From an uncultured Propionibacteriaceae bacterium (GTDB lineage: Bacteria > Actinomycetota > Actinomycetes > Propionibacteriales > Propionibacteriaceae), in assembly GCA_937926975.1 (NCBI GenBank), contig CALBCJ010000012.1:1-64000 (forward strand): a DNA stretch of 64,000 nt, in the 5' to 3' direction. Numbering within the stretch: position 1 is the stretch's first letter; every line of letters begins with the position of its first letter. The translations under genes and the position numbers were made by a program. Below, piece after piece: positions 1 through 8,213 of this stretch. The notes under the pieces are model-generated. The model was not told the origin of the DNA. It did not search any database and saw only the letters and a list, made by a program, of their open reading frames with translations.

Positions 1-129
1 CAGAGCCTGAGGTGGCGGCTGAGCCAGAGCCTGAGGTGGCGGCTGAGCCAGAGCCTGAGGTGGCGGCTGAGCCAGAGCCCGAGGTGGCGGCTGAGCCAGA
101 GCCCGACGTGGCCGCTGAGCCAGAGCCCG
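1..129. repeat. 24-bp tandem repeat inside the yajC-like tail
   Basis: Five full copies and one partial copy of a 24-bp unit beginning cagagcctgaggtggcggct. The first three copies are identical, and later copies differ by single substitutions (cct to ccc, gag to gac). It encodes the acidic, proline-rich peptide repeat PEPEVAAE. Identical copies suggest recent expansion, and the array continues off the left edge. Confidence 0.9.
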
Positions 130-236
130 GCTACCAGGGCCCGAGCTACTCCCAGCCCTCGTACAGCGAGCCCGGGTACGCCGGCCCCAGCGCCGGTTCC
201 GAGGCACAGAGCAGCTCGGACGCACGACAGCAGTAG
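3..236 (+). CDS. yajC: C-terminal tail of a YajC-like preprotein translocase subunit (5' truncated by window edge)
   Basis: Only the last 77 codons are visible, and no start is in the window. The reading frame opens with an eight-residue repeat (PEPEVAAE-type) encoded by 24-bp DNA repeats, then a Tyr/Ser/Pro/Gly-rich tail. No YajC domain itself can be seen. The name rests on position: the ORF ends 12 bp before secD, and yajC-secD-secF is the usual order. YajC is a small single-pass membrane protein of the SecDF-YajC complex that assists Sec export, and actinobacterial versions often carry long acidic or low-complexity cytoplasmic tails. It could instead be an unrelated repeat protein. The identity is inference. 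Confidence 0.55.
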   Translation, partial: EPEVAAEPEPEVAAEPEPEVAAEPEPEVAAEPEPDVAAEPEPGYQGPSYSQPSYSEPGYAGPSAGSEAQSSSDARQQ

Positions 237-248
237 GAAGGAGCGGCT

Positions 249-1862
249 GTGGCACGCAGCGCATCGCGGCACGGTCACCCCGGCCGTACGCTGATCGTCT
301 TCTTCGTCGTCGTGATCGGCCTGTACGGGCTGATGGTGCTGTCGAAGACCTACTCGCCGAAGCTGGGGCTTGACCTGCGCGGGGGCACGACCATCACCCT
401 GACTGCGGCCAACACCTCCGGTCAGGGCTCGGTTGACTCCAGCAGCCTGGAGCTGGCCCGCTCGATCATCCAGCAGCGGGTGGACTCGCTGGGCGTCGGG
501 GAGTCCGAGGTCACCACCTCGGGCGGGAACCAGATCCAGGTCTCGGTCCCCAACGTGCAGCGAGACGAGCTGATCGCCATGGTGGGGCAGACCGCGCGGC
601 TGGAGTTCCGAGCCGTCTACGCGGTCCAGGACCAGCAGGGGGCTGCCCCCGAGGACCAGGCCCGGGGCCTGCCGAGCATCCCCCCGCCGGTGACCTCCCG
701 CCCGACCGAACCCGCTGGACCACTGCCTGAGGGCGAGGCGGAGCGCAAGGCGCTGATTGCCGAGCAGCTGAAGTGGACGCCGTCAGAAGCCGACCAGAGC
801 GACTTCGCCTCCTACCAGTGCGGCGACGCCTTCCCGTCGGTCCGCGATCAGCCTCTGCTGGCCTGCATGCGCTCCGACCTAGCCGCCCGGGGCAACGCGA
901 AGTACCTTCTGGGGCCGGCGCTGCTAGAGGGGAACCTGCTCACCGAGGCCGCCGCCGGAGTCCCCCAGAACCAGCTGAACTGGGTCGTCAACCTCAGTTT
1001 CAACAACCTCGGGGGGCAGCTGTTCACCGATGCCACCACGTACTTCTCGTCTCAGCAGCAGCCGCGCAACCAGTTCGCCATCGTCCTCGACGGCAAGGTG
1101 ATCTCGGCGCCCTCGGTCTCGCAGCCGATCACCGGCGGCCGGGCCGAGATCTCCGGCAGCTTCAACCAGAAGTCTGCTACTGACCTGGCGAATGTTCTGA
1201 AGTACGGCGCGCTCCCGCTGGCGTTCGAGGTCTCCAGCGTCGACAACGTCTCGGCGACCCTGGGCGCCGACCAGCTCCGGGCCGGCCTGATCGCCGGTCT
1301 GGTCGGGCTCGCGCTGGTGATCGGGTACTCCTTTCTCTACTACCGGGGGCTCGGGATCGTCGTGGTCGCCTCGCTGACGGTGGCGGCGGCGATGACCTGG
1401 GTGCTGATGGTCCTGCTGGGCGCCTCCATGGGCTTCGCCCTCAGCCTCCCGGGCATCGCCGGGGCCATCGTCGCGATCGGTGTCACAGCGGACTCCTTCG
1501 TGATCTACTTCGAGCGGATCCGGGACGAGGTCCGCGACGGCCGCAGTATCCGGACCGCGGTAGAGACCGGCTGGTACAAGGCTCGGCGCACGATCCTGGC
1601 CGCTGACGCCGTCTCGATGCTGAGCGCCGTGATCCTCTTCACCGTCGCCATCGGCGCGGTCCGCGGCTTCGCCTTCACCCTGGGGCTGACCACGCTGATT
1701 GATGTCGCGATCGTCTTCTTCTTCACGAAACCACTGATGTCGCTCCTGGTCAGGACCTCGTTCTTCGGGGGCGGGCGACCCGGCTCGGGGCTGGACGCCA
1801 GTCACCTCGGAGTCGCGTCGGACCGACCGCTGCGGCGCCCGGTGCGCACCAAGGAGGCCTGA
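249..1862 (+). CDS. secD: Protein translocase subunit SecD
   Basis: SecD works with SecF as a proton-driven pulling device on the outer face of the Sec channel. The 537-residue protein has an N-terminal membrane helix (about 14-33), the conserved DLRGG motif (42-46), a large extracytoplasmic P1 region with a Pro/Glu-rich insertion around 135-160, and a C-terminal bundle of five helices (about 343-505). The bundle holds the motif PGIAGAIVAIGVTADSF followed by YFERIRDE, typical of SecD. The GTG start has an AGGAAGGAG ribosome site 5-10 bp upstream. secF follows 3 bp after the stop, so the pair is one transcription unit. Confidence 0.97.
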   Translation: MARSASRHGHPGRTLIVFFVVVIGLYGLMVLSKTYSPKLGLDLRGGTTITLTAANTSGQGSVDSSSLELARSIIQQRVDSLGVGESEVTTSGGNQIQVSVPNVQRDELIAMVGQTARLEFRAVYAVQDQQGAAPEDQARGLPSIPPPVTSRPTEPAGPLPEGEAERKALIAEQLKWTPSEADQSDFASYQCGDAFPSVRDQPLLACMRSDLAARGNAKYLLGPALLEGNLLTEAAAGVPQNQLNWVVNLSFNNLGGQLFTDATTYFSSQQQPRNQFAIVLDGKVISAPSVSQPITGGRAEISGSFNQKSATDLANVLKYGALPLAFEVSSVDNVSATLGADQLRAGLIAGLVGLALVIGYSFLYYRGLGIVVVASLTVAAAMTWVLMVLLGASMGFALSLPGIAGAIVAIGVTADSFVIYFERIRDEVRDGRSIRTAVETGWYKARRTILAADAVSMLSAVILFTVAIGAVRGFAFTLGLTTLIDVAIVFFFTKPLMSLLVRTSFFGGGRPGSGLDASHLGVASDRPLRRPVRTKEA

Positions 1863-1865
1863 GCC

Positions 1866-3116
1866 GTGGCCACAACCACCACGAGGACCAGCGACACGAC
1901 CGCCGAGACCGCCCCGTCCAGCTCCAAGCGGCGCGGGATCGCCCACCGGCTCTACACCGGTGAGATCTCGTACGACTTCGTCGGGCACCGCCGGGTGTGG
2001 TACATCGTCTCGGCCGTCCTGCTCACCGTCTCGATCGGGGGGCTGCTGCTGCGGGGGCTCGACCTCGGGATCGAGTTCCGCGGCGGGTCTGACTTCCAGG
2101 CCCCGGCCCAGGTCACCCAGAGCACGGTAGCCGAGGTCCGCTCCGCTGTTGACAGCTCGGGGGTCCCCAACCTCGGCACCACGGTCACCACCATCGGCCA
2201 GGACCGGGTCCGGGTCCAGACCCGCTCGCTCGAGATGGCCGAGCAGACCACCGTCCGGGCCGCGATCGCCCAGCAGGTGGGGATTGACAGCGACCAGGTC
2301 GCCTACCAGCTGATTGGCGCCTCCTGGGGCGAGCAGATCACCCAGAAGGCCGGGATCGCCCTCGTGGTCTTCCTGGGGCTGGTCGGGCTCCTGATCGGGC
2401 TGTACTTCCGCGACGCCAAGATGTCGGTCGCCGCCCTGGTCGCCCTGGGCCACGACCTCGTGGTCACGGTCGGGGTGTATGCCCTGGTCGGCTTCACCAT
2501 CACCCCGTCGACGGTGATCGGCGTCCTGACCATCCTGGGCTACTCCCTCTACGACACGGTGGTTGTCTTCGACAAGGTGCGCGAGAACGTCGCGGAGATG
2601 GAGCAGCACCGGGTCACCTACTCCGAGGCCGCGAACACTGCCGTCAACCAGGTGCTGGTGCGGTCGCTGAACACCACCGTGATCGGGATTCTGCCGGTGG
2701 CGGCACTGCTGTTCGCCGGCGCCGCGGTCCTGGGCAGCGGCCCGCTGGAGGACCTCGGTCTGGCCCTGTTCGTGGGCATGATCGCCGGCGCGTACTCATC
2801 GGTGTTCATCGCCACCCCGCTGCTGGCCCAGATGCGGGAGCGGGAGCCGGGGATGCGCAGCTGGCGCGAGCGCGTCGAGCGGCGCCGCAAGGCGGACGCC
2901 CGCAAGGGTGCGGCCCAGACCCTGGTGGACGTGCCCACCTCGACCACCCCCCGCGCGTCGTCAGCCACCCCGGTGGTGGTCACCGTCGGCGGGCAGACCA
3001 CCAGCGCGACCAAGACCGAGCCGGTGGAGGACGGCGGGTCCTCCCCGGCCAGCGGCGAGCCCCGCCCGGCGCGGCCTCAGAGGCGCCAGAAGGCCCGCAA
3101 GCGCGGTAGGCGGTAG
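1866..3116 (+). CDS. secF: Protein translocase subunit SecF
   Basis: Partner of SecD in the SecDF export motor. The 416-residue protein has a first helix near 40-60, the FRGGSDF motif near 70-77 (equivalent to the SecD DLRGG region), an extracytoplasmic P4 region, and five further helices containing LGYSLYDTVVVFDKVRE, diagnostic of SecF. The last ~75 residues are a charged, Thr/Ser/Pro- and Arg/Lys-rich cytoplasmic tail with no recognised fold, common in actinobacterial SecF. The GTG start lies just after the secD stop, with the ribosome site AGGAGG inside the secD end. Confidence 0.97.
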   Translation: MATTTTRTSDTTAETAPSSSKRRGIAHRLYTGEISYDFVGHRRVWYIVSAVLLTVSIGGLLLRGLDLGIEFRGGSDFQAPAQVTQSTVAEVRSAVDSSGVPNLGTTVTTIGQDRVRVQTRSLEMAEQTTVRAAIAQQVGIDSDQVAYQLIGASWGEQITQKAGIALVVFLGLVGLLIGLYFRDAKMSVAALVALGHDLVVTVGVYALVGFTITPSTVIGVLTILGYSLYDTVVVFDKVRENVAEMEQHRVTYSEAANTAVNQVLVRSLNTTVIGILPVAALLFAGAAVLGSGPLEDLGLALFVGMIAGAYSSVFIATPLLAQMREREPGMRSWRERVERRRKADARKGAAQTLVDVPTSTTPRASSATPVVVTVGGQTTSATKTEPVEDGGSSPASGEPRPARPQRRQKARKRGRR

Positions 3117-3154
3117 CCTCCAGCCGACCCAGCAGCCAGCAGAAGGAGCAGCAC

Positions 3155-3703
3155 ATGGCCCCGGCTACCCAGGACGAGCGGGTTGCGCTTGTCCACTCGC
3201 TGATCGTGGACGTCCCGGACTTTCCCCAGCCAGGGGTGGTCTACAAGGACATTACCCCGCTGCTGGGCGACCACGCCGGCTACCAGGCCGCGATCGACGC
3301 GCTGGTGGCCGAGGCGCCGCCGGGGATCGACGTCGTGGTCGGGATGGAGGCGCGGGGCTTCGTCTTCGCCGGGCCGGTGGCTCTGGCCCTGGGGTGCGGC
3401 TTCGTCCCGGTCCGCAAGCCCGGCAAGCTGCCCCGCGACGTCTTCTCCGAGTCCTTCGCCCTGGAGTACGGCTCCGACACCCTGACCGTTCACCGGGACG
3501 CGATCAAGCCCCACGCCAAGGTGCTGATCATCGACGATGTCCTGGCCACTGGCGGCACCATCGGCGCCACAGCCAAGCTGGTCGAGCAGCTCGGAGCCGA
3601 CCTGGTCCACGTCTCGGTGGTGATGGAGCTCGGCTTCCTCGGAGGTCGGGCCACGCTGGAGGCGATGGGGATCGGCTCGGTCGGTGCCCTGATCACGGTC
3701 TGA
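3155..3703 (+). CDS. apt: Adenine phosphoribosyltransferase
   Basis: Purine salvage: converts adenine and PRPP to AMP and pyrophosphate. At 182 residues it has the usual size. It carries the PRPP-binding signature VLIIDDVLATGGT (about 122-134) and the N-terminal segment DFPQPGVVYKDITPLL typical of Apt. The ATG start is preceded by AGAAGGAGCAGC. It lies 38 bp after secF, matching the common secD-secF-apt-rel order of actinobacteria. A GC-rich hairpin follows before rel. Confidence 0.96.
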   Translation: MAPATQDERVALVHSLIVDVPDFPQPGVVYKDITPLLGDHAGYQAAIDALVAEAPPGIDVVVGMEARGFVFAGPVALALGCGFVPVRKPGKLPRDVFSESFALEYGSDTLTVHRDAIKPHAKVLIIDDVLATGGTIGATAKLVEQLGADLVHVSVVMELGFLGGRATLEAMGIGSVGALITV

Positions 3704-3731
3704 GGCACGCTCTGCTCGTCCGCTGCCCCGG

Positions 3732-3754
3732 GGGCGTCGGTAGGCAGGACGCCC
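3732..3754 (+). terminator. Hairpin between apt and rel
   Basis: Perfect 7-bp arms gggcgtc / gacgccc with a 9-nt loop, 28 bp after the apt stop and upstream of the rel start. There is no T-tract, as is usual for high-GC actinobacteria. It could be a terminator or a leader structure of rel. Confidence 0.45.
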
Positions 3755-3793
3755 GGTTCGTCCTACACTGGCCTCCCATCAGGGGAGGTGACG

Positions 3794-6124
3794 GTGACGG
3801 ACCAGCGAGCAGCTGCAGAGCCGGTCCTGGCCGCCTCGCCAGTCTCGCCCGTGCCACTCGGGCCGGGACGGACGTCGACCGGGCCTGAGCAGCCGCGACT
3901 ACGGATGCGCCAGCGGCTCAGTCGCTGGATGGCGCCCCGGTCCACCCAGTCCGTGGTGCTCGAGCCCCTGTTCAACGTGGTCCGGGAGAACCACCCGAAG
4001 GCGGACCTGGCGCTGCTGGAGCGGGCCTACCGGACCGCTGAGCAGTACCACCAGGGGCAGACCCGCAAGTCCGGCGATGCGTACATCACCCACCCGCTCG
4101 CGGTCACCACGATCCTGGCCACCCTGGGCATGACCGAGCCGACCCTGTGCGCCGCCCTCCTTCACGACACGGTGGAGGACACCGCGTACACGATGGAGGA
4201 GCTCACCGGCGACTTCGGTCCTGAGATCGCGGGCATGGTGGACGGGGTCACCAAACTCGACAAGGTGGTCTTCGGCGAGAACACCCAGGCCGAGTCGCTG
4301 CGCAAGATGATCATCGCCATGAGCCACGACATCCGGGTTCTGGTCATCAAGCTCGCCGACCGGCTCCACAATATGCGAACCCTGGGGTCGCTGCGCCCCG
4401 ACAAGCAGAACCGGATCGCCAAGGAGACCCTCGAGATCTACGCGCCGCTGGCCCACCGGCTCGGCATGAACACCATCAAGTGGGAGCTGGAGGACCTGGC
4501 CTTCTGCACCATGCACCCCAAGGTGTACGACGAGATCGTGCACCTGGTGGCCGAGAACCAGCCCCGCCGGGAGCGCTACCTGACGGAGATCATCGAGCAG
4601 GTGACCGCCGACCTGGCCGCGGCCAAGATTCCGGCCCGGGTCTACGGGCGGCCCAAGCACTACTACTCGATCTACCAGAAGATGGTGGTCCGCGGCCGCG
4701 AGTTCTCCGACATCTACGATCTGCTCGGGCTGCGAGTGATCGTCCCTGACAAGGCGACCTGCTACTCGGTGATGGGTGTGGTCCACCTGCGCTGGAACCC
4801 GGTCCCAGGCCGGATCAAGGACTACATCGCGCTGCCGAAGTTCAACATGTACCAGTCGCTGCACACCACCGTGATGGGTCCGGGCGGGCGCCCGGTCGAG
4901 TTCCAGATCCGGTCTGAGGAGATGCACCGGCGGGCCGAGTACGGCGTCGCCGCCCACTGGAAGTACAAGGAGAGCCCGAACACGGTCAGCGGCAAGGTCC
5001 GCAGCGACGGGCAGGACCTGACCTGGCTGCACGAGCTCACCAAGTGGCAGCGCGAGACCCAGGACCCGAAGGAGTTCCTGGACTCGCTGACCTTCGACCT
5101 GCGCTCCAACGAGGTCTTCGTCTTCACCCCGAAGGGTGACATCCAGGCCCTGCCGGAGGGCGCCACCCCGGTCGACTTCGCGTACGCGGTGCACACCGAG
5201 GTCGGGCACCGCTGCGTCGGCGCCCGGGTCAACGGCAAGCTGGTCAGCCTGGACACCAAGCTCAACCAGGGCGACACGGTGGACGTGATGACCTCCAAGT
5301 CGGAGGACGCCGGGCCGTCACGAGACTGGCTGGAGTTCGTCACCAGCCCCCGGGCTCGGCAGAAGATCCGGCAGTACTTCACCCGGGAGCGCCGCGAGGA
5401 GTCGATCGAGCACGGCAAGTCCGCCCTGGCCCGCCAGCTGCGCCGGACCGGGATGCCGATGCAGCGGCTGCTGACGATCGAGAACCTGACGGCGCTGGCC
5501 ACCGAGTTCCGCTTCGCCGACGTCCAGGCCCTGTACGCGGCGATCGGGGAGAGCCAGGTCAGTGCCCAGGCCGTAGTGGAGCGGCTGATCGCGACCCAGG
5601 GCGGCGCAGAGGCCACGGCCGAGGAGACGTACGAGGACCAGCCCGTCTACCGCAGCACCCGACGTCCAGCCGCCGGTGACCTGGGGGTCGAGGTGCAGGG
5701 CGACCCGTCGATGTGGGTGAAGCTGGCTCGCTGCTGCACGCCGGTCCCCGGCGACGAGATCCTTGGCTTCGTCACCCGGGGCCAGGGGGTCTCCGTGCAC
5801 GCCCGCGACTGCACCAACGTGACCAGCCTGATGAAGTCCCCCGAGCGGATCGTTCCGGTCGCCTGGTCGGCGCAGGCCGGTGGAGCCTTCGTGGTTTCGC
5901 TGTACATCGAGGGGCTCGACCGCACGGGGCTGCTCGCTGAGCTGTCCAACACCCTGGCCGACGAGCGGGTATCGATCCTGTCGGCCAGCTTCCAGGCCGG
6001 CAAGGACCGGGTCTTCCGGGGCACAGTGACCATCGAGACCGCCGAGGCGGCGCACCTGGAGCACCTGATGAAGCGTCTGCACCGGTTGCCCGGCGTGTAC
6101 GAGGTGCGCCGGGTCCGCGCCTGA
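3794..6124 (+). CDS. rel: Bifunctional (p)ppGpp synthetase/hydrolase (RelA/SpoT family)
   Basis: Makes and degrades (p)ppGpp in the stringent response. Domains run in order: HD hydrolase with intact LHDTVEDT (about 119-126), synthetase with GRPKHYYSIYQKM (near 285) and MYQSLHTTV, TGS (about 430-490), a helical/zinc-finger-like region with CCTPVPGDEI, and a C-terminal ACT domain (about 695-775). The intact HD residues argue for both activities. Two in-frame GTG codons exist, at 3788 and 3794. The AGGGGAGG ribosome site abuts the first, so the second, with 5 bp spacing, was chosen. Confidence 0.96.
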   Translation: MTDQRAAAEPVLAASPVSPVPLGPGRTSTGPEQPRLRMRQRLSRWMAPRSTQSVVLEPLFNVVRENHPKADLALLERAYRTAEQYHQGQTRKSGDAYITHPLAVTTILATLGMTEPTLCAALLHDTVEDTAYTMEELTGDFGPEIAGMVDGVTKLDKVVFGENTQAESLRKMIIAMSHDIRVLVIKLADRLHNMRTLGSLRPDKQNRIAKETLEIYAPLAHRLGMNTIKWELEDLAFCTMHPKVYDEIVHLVAENQPRRERYLTEIIEQVTADLAAAKIPARVYGRPKHYYSIYQKMVVRGREFSDIYDLLGLRVIVPDKATCYSVMGVVHLRWNPVPGRIKDYIALPKFNMYQSLHTTVMGPGGRPVEFQIRSEEMHRRAEYGVAAHWKYKESPNTVSGKVRSDGQDLTWLHELTKWQRETQDPKEFLDSLTFDLRSNEVFVFTPKGDIQALPEGATPVDFAYAVHTEVGHRCVGARVNGKLVSLDTKLNQGDTVDVMTSKSEDAGPSRDWLEFVTSPRARQKIRQYFTRERREESIEHGKSALARQLRRTGMPMQRLLTIENLTALATEFRFADVQALYAAIGESQVSAQAVVERLIATQGGAEATAEETYEDQPVYRSTRRPAAGDLGVEVQGDPSMWVKLARCCTPVPGDEILGFVTRGQGVSVHARDCTNVTSLMKSPERIVPVAWSAQAGGAFVVSLYIEGLDRTGLLAELSNTLADERVSILSASFQAGKDRVFRGTVTIETAEAAHLEHLMKRLHRLPGVYEVRRVRA

Positions 6125-6154
6125 GCAGCACCGCACCGCGGTGCCGGGCTGCTC
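6123..6154. terminator. Hairpin between convergent rel and DUF349 gene
   Basis: Outer arms gagcagc / gctgctc enclose a perfect 12-bp palindrome GCACCGCGGTGC. It sits in the 48-bp gap between the two convergent stop codons, as expected of a bidirectional terminator. Confidence 0.65.
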
Positions 6155-6172
6155 ACCGCTGAGGGCGAGGGG

Positions 6173-7414
6173 TCAGCCCTCGAAGTCCCGCAGGGTCTTG
6201 TTGGCCTGGTCCAGCCAGGACCGGTACGTCTCGATCGACTGCCGCAGCTCGCTGGCCTTGGACCGGTCGCCCCGGCTCTCGGCCCGGGCCAGGTCAGCCT
6301 CCAGCTTGGAGATCTGGTCGGTGAGCAGGGACGCGGTGCCGGCGGCGCGCTTGTGAGTCTCCGGGTCGGTCCGGCGCCACTCCTCGTCCTCAGCCTTCTT
6401 GATCGCGGTCTCCAGGCTCCGGACCCGGCTCTCAAGCCCGCGGACGCTGTCGCGGGGAACCTTGCCGTGCTCGTTGTAGCGCGACAGGAAGGTCCGGAAG
6501 GCCTGCCGGGCGGCCTGGGCGTTCTCCACCGGCAGGATCTCCGCCTCAGCCTCCGACAGCAGCGCCAGCTTCGCCTCCAGGTTGCCCTGGAACTCGGTGT
6601 CCTGCTCGCTGAAGACCTGGTGGCGGCGGGCGAAGAAGTCGTCCTGGATGCCACGGAACTCGGCCCACAGGGCGTCGTCCACGGCCCGGGGCGCGACCCC
6701 GGCTGCCTTCCAGCGGCCCATCAGCTCCCGGAAGGCTCCCGCTGTGGCTCCCCAGTCGGTGGACTGGGCCAGCTCGCGGGCCTCGGCGATGATCTGCTCC
6801 TTGAGCTGGCGGGCCTGCTCGCGACGCTCGTTCTGCTCGGCGAACTGGGCCTTGCGGCGCCGGGTGTACGTGGTCCGGGCGGCCGAGAAGCGGTGCCACA
6901 GCTCGTCGTCGGTGGTCCGGTCGATCCGGGGCAGCAGCTTCCACTCGTCGAGCAGCGCCCGGAACCGGTTCACCCCGCCGCGCCAGTCGTTGCTCTCAGC
7001 GATCCGCTCCGCCTCGGCGACCATCGCTTCCTTGGCCTGCCGGGTCTCCTCGCTGACCCGGGCCCGCTGCGCCTTGCGGGCCTCACTGGCCTCGGCGATC
7101 GCCGGTGCCAGCGACTCCAGCCGGGTCAGCAGCCCAGCCAGGTCGCCTACCGCATTGGCACCCTCAATGCTGGAACGGACCGCAGCGATGCTCTTGCGGG
7201 CCTCGTCCGGGCCGAGCGCACCACGCCTGACGCGCTCCTCCAGCAGCGCAACCTCGGTCTGCAGGGCGTCAAAGCGGCGGGTAAAGAATGCCAGCGCCTC
7301 GTCGGGAGTGGCGCCGGGCACCTGGCCCACCATCCGCTCCCCGTCTGAGGTGGTCACGAACACGCTGCCGTCTTCGTCGACCCGCCCGAAGGTGCTCGGA
7401 GATGCCTCGCTCAT
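6173..7414 (-). CDS. DUF349 domain-containing coiled-coil protein
   Basis: A 413-residue, strongly charged, mostly helical protein with several DUF349-type repeats of pattern W-x-F-R-x-L-x-x-x-W and FRGIQDDFFARRHQVF. There is no signal peptide or membrane helix. The family is widespread in actinobacteria next to rel/hisS and has no settled function. The open frame extends further upstream, but the sensible start is the ATG at 7414 (MSEASPSTFGRVDEDG), because upstream sequence overlaps the divergent MBL gene and lacks family resemblance. It is convergent with rel and divergent from the MBL-fold gene, with a 30-bp shared promoter region. Confidence 0.88.
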   Translation of the reverse strand: MSEASPSTFGRVDEDGSVFVTTSDGERMVGQVPGATPDEALAFFTRRFDALQTEVALLEERVRRGALGPDEARKSIAAVRSSIEGANAVGDLAGLLTRLESLAPAIAEASEARKAQRARVSEETRQAKEAMVAEAERIAESNDWRGGVNRFRALLDEWKLLPRIDRTTDDELWHRFSAARTTYTRRRKAQFAEQNERREQARQLKEQIIAEARELAQSTDWGATAGAFRELMGRWKAAGVAPRAVDDALWAEFRGIQDDFFARRHQVFSEQDTEFQGNLEAKLALLSEAEAEILPVENAQAARQAFRTFLSRYNEHGKVPRDSVRGLESRVRSLETAIKKAEDEEWRRTDPETHKRAAGTASLLTDQISKLEADLARAESRGDRSKASELRQSIETYRSWLDQANKTLRDFEG

Positions 7415-7432
7415 GCGGCCTATCTTGCCCGA

Positions 7433-7438
7433 TAGTGT
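7433..7438 (+). promoter_or_regulatory. Probable -10 box of a leaderless MBL-fold transcript
   Basis: TAGTGT fits TANNNT and lies 6 nt before the GTG start of the MBL-fold gene, with no Shine-Dalgarno sequence. This spacing puts the transcription start at or next to the start codon. Confidence 0.5.
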
Positions 7439-7444
7439 CGAGGC

Positions 7445-8122
7445 GTGTTCACCGCTGCGTTTCCCTCTGGCCCGTGGCAGGCCAGCTGCTACCTGGTCGG
7501 ACCCGACCAGGGTCCCGGCTGCGTGGTGGTTGACCCCGGCATGGAAGCGGCTGGGGTAGTGGAGCGGCTGCTCGCCGAGCACCAGCGGCGTCCGGAAGCG
7601 GTGCTGCTCAGCCACGGGCACCTCGACCACATGGCGGACGCTGCCGAGCTGGCCGATGCCTGGAAGGTGCCGGTCTGGGTGCACCCGGCGGACCGGGAGC
7701 TGCTGAGCGACCCGGTGGCCGGGCTGGGGGAAGAGATGAGACCTCTGGTTGTCCAGCTGCTGGGCGGCGACCGGCTGGCCGAGCCTGCCCGGGTGGCCGA
7801 GCTGACCGACGGGCAGGAGCTGGAGCTGGCGGGGCTGCGGTGGCGGGTCCGCCACGCCCCGGGGCACCGCCCGGGCTGCGTGATTGCTGTCGTCGACGAC
7901 CCGGAGCTCTCCCTGGCCTTCACGGGGGACGTTCTCTTCGCTGGCTCCATCGGGCGTACCGACCTGCCCGGCGGGGACCCGGAGACGATGCGGCGGACCT
8001 TGGACGAGGTGGTGGGGTCGCTGCCGGACGAGATGGTGGTCCTGCCTGGGCACGGCCCGGTCACCACCTTGGAGCGGGAACGAGCCACGAACCCGTACCT
8101 GCAACCGGGAGCACTCTGGTGA
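7445..8122 (+). CDS. MBL-fold metallo-hydrolase (glyoxalase II-like)
   Basis: A 225-residue cytoplasmic metallo-beta-lactamase-fold hydrolase. It carries HGHLDH (residues ~58-63) for zinc binding, a second histidine in APGHRPGC, the aspartate in TGDVLFAGSIGRTD, and a final histidine in LPGHGP. Segments GSIGRTDLPGGD and ERATNPYL are typical of the actinobacterial YcbL/glyoxalase II-like group encoded beside hisS. The true substrate is unknown, with S-lactoyl thiol or another thioester most likely. The GTG start has no ribosome site but a close -10 box. Confidence 0.9.
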   Translation: MFTAAFPSGPWQASCYLVGPDQGPGCVVVDPGMEAAGVVERLLAEHQRRPEAVLLSHGHLDHMADAAELADAWKVPVWVHPADRELLSDPVAGLGEEMRPLVVQLLGGDRLAEPARVAELTDGQELELAGLRWRVRHAPGHRPGCVIAVVDDPELSLAFTGDVLFAGSIGRTDLPGGDPETMRRTLDEVVGSLPDEMVVLPGHGPVTTLERERATNPYLQPGALW

Positions 8123-8213
8123 TGCGGACGCGGCCTCAGTGGCGGGCGTGGGACCGGGCCGCGTAGCCTGACCCGCGTCCCTCGTGATAGTGCCGACGTC
8201 AGGAGCTGCTGCG

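Noticed and set aside
924..2609. A 561-codon open frame on the minus strand
   Set aside because: It is antisense to secD and secF; both real products are clear.
3899..5209. A 436-codon open frame on the minus strand
   Set aside because: It is antisense to rel and shows no domain.
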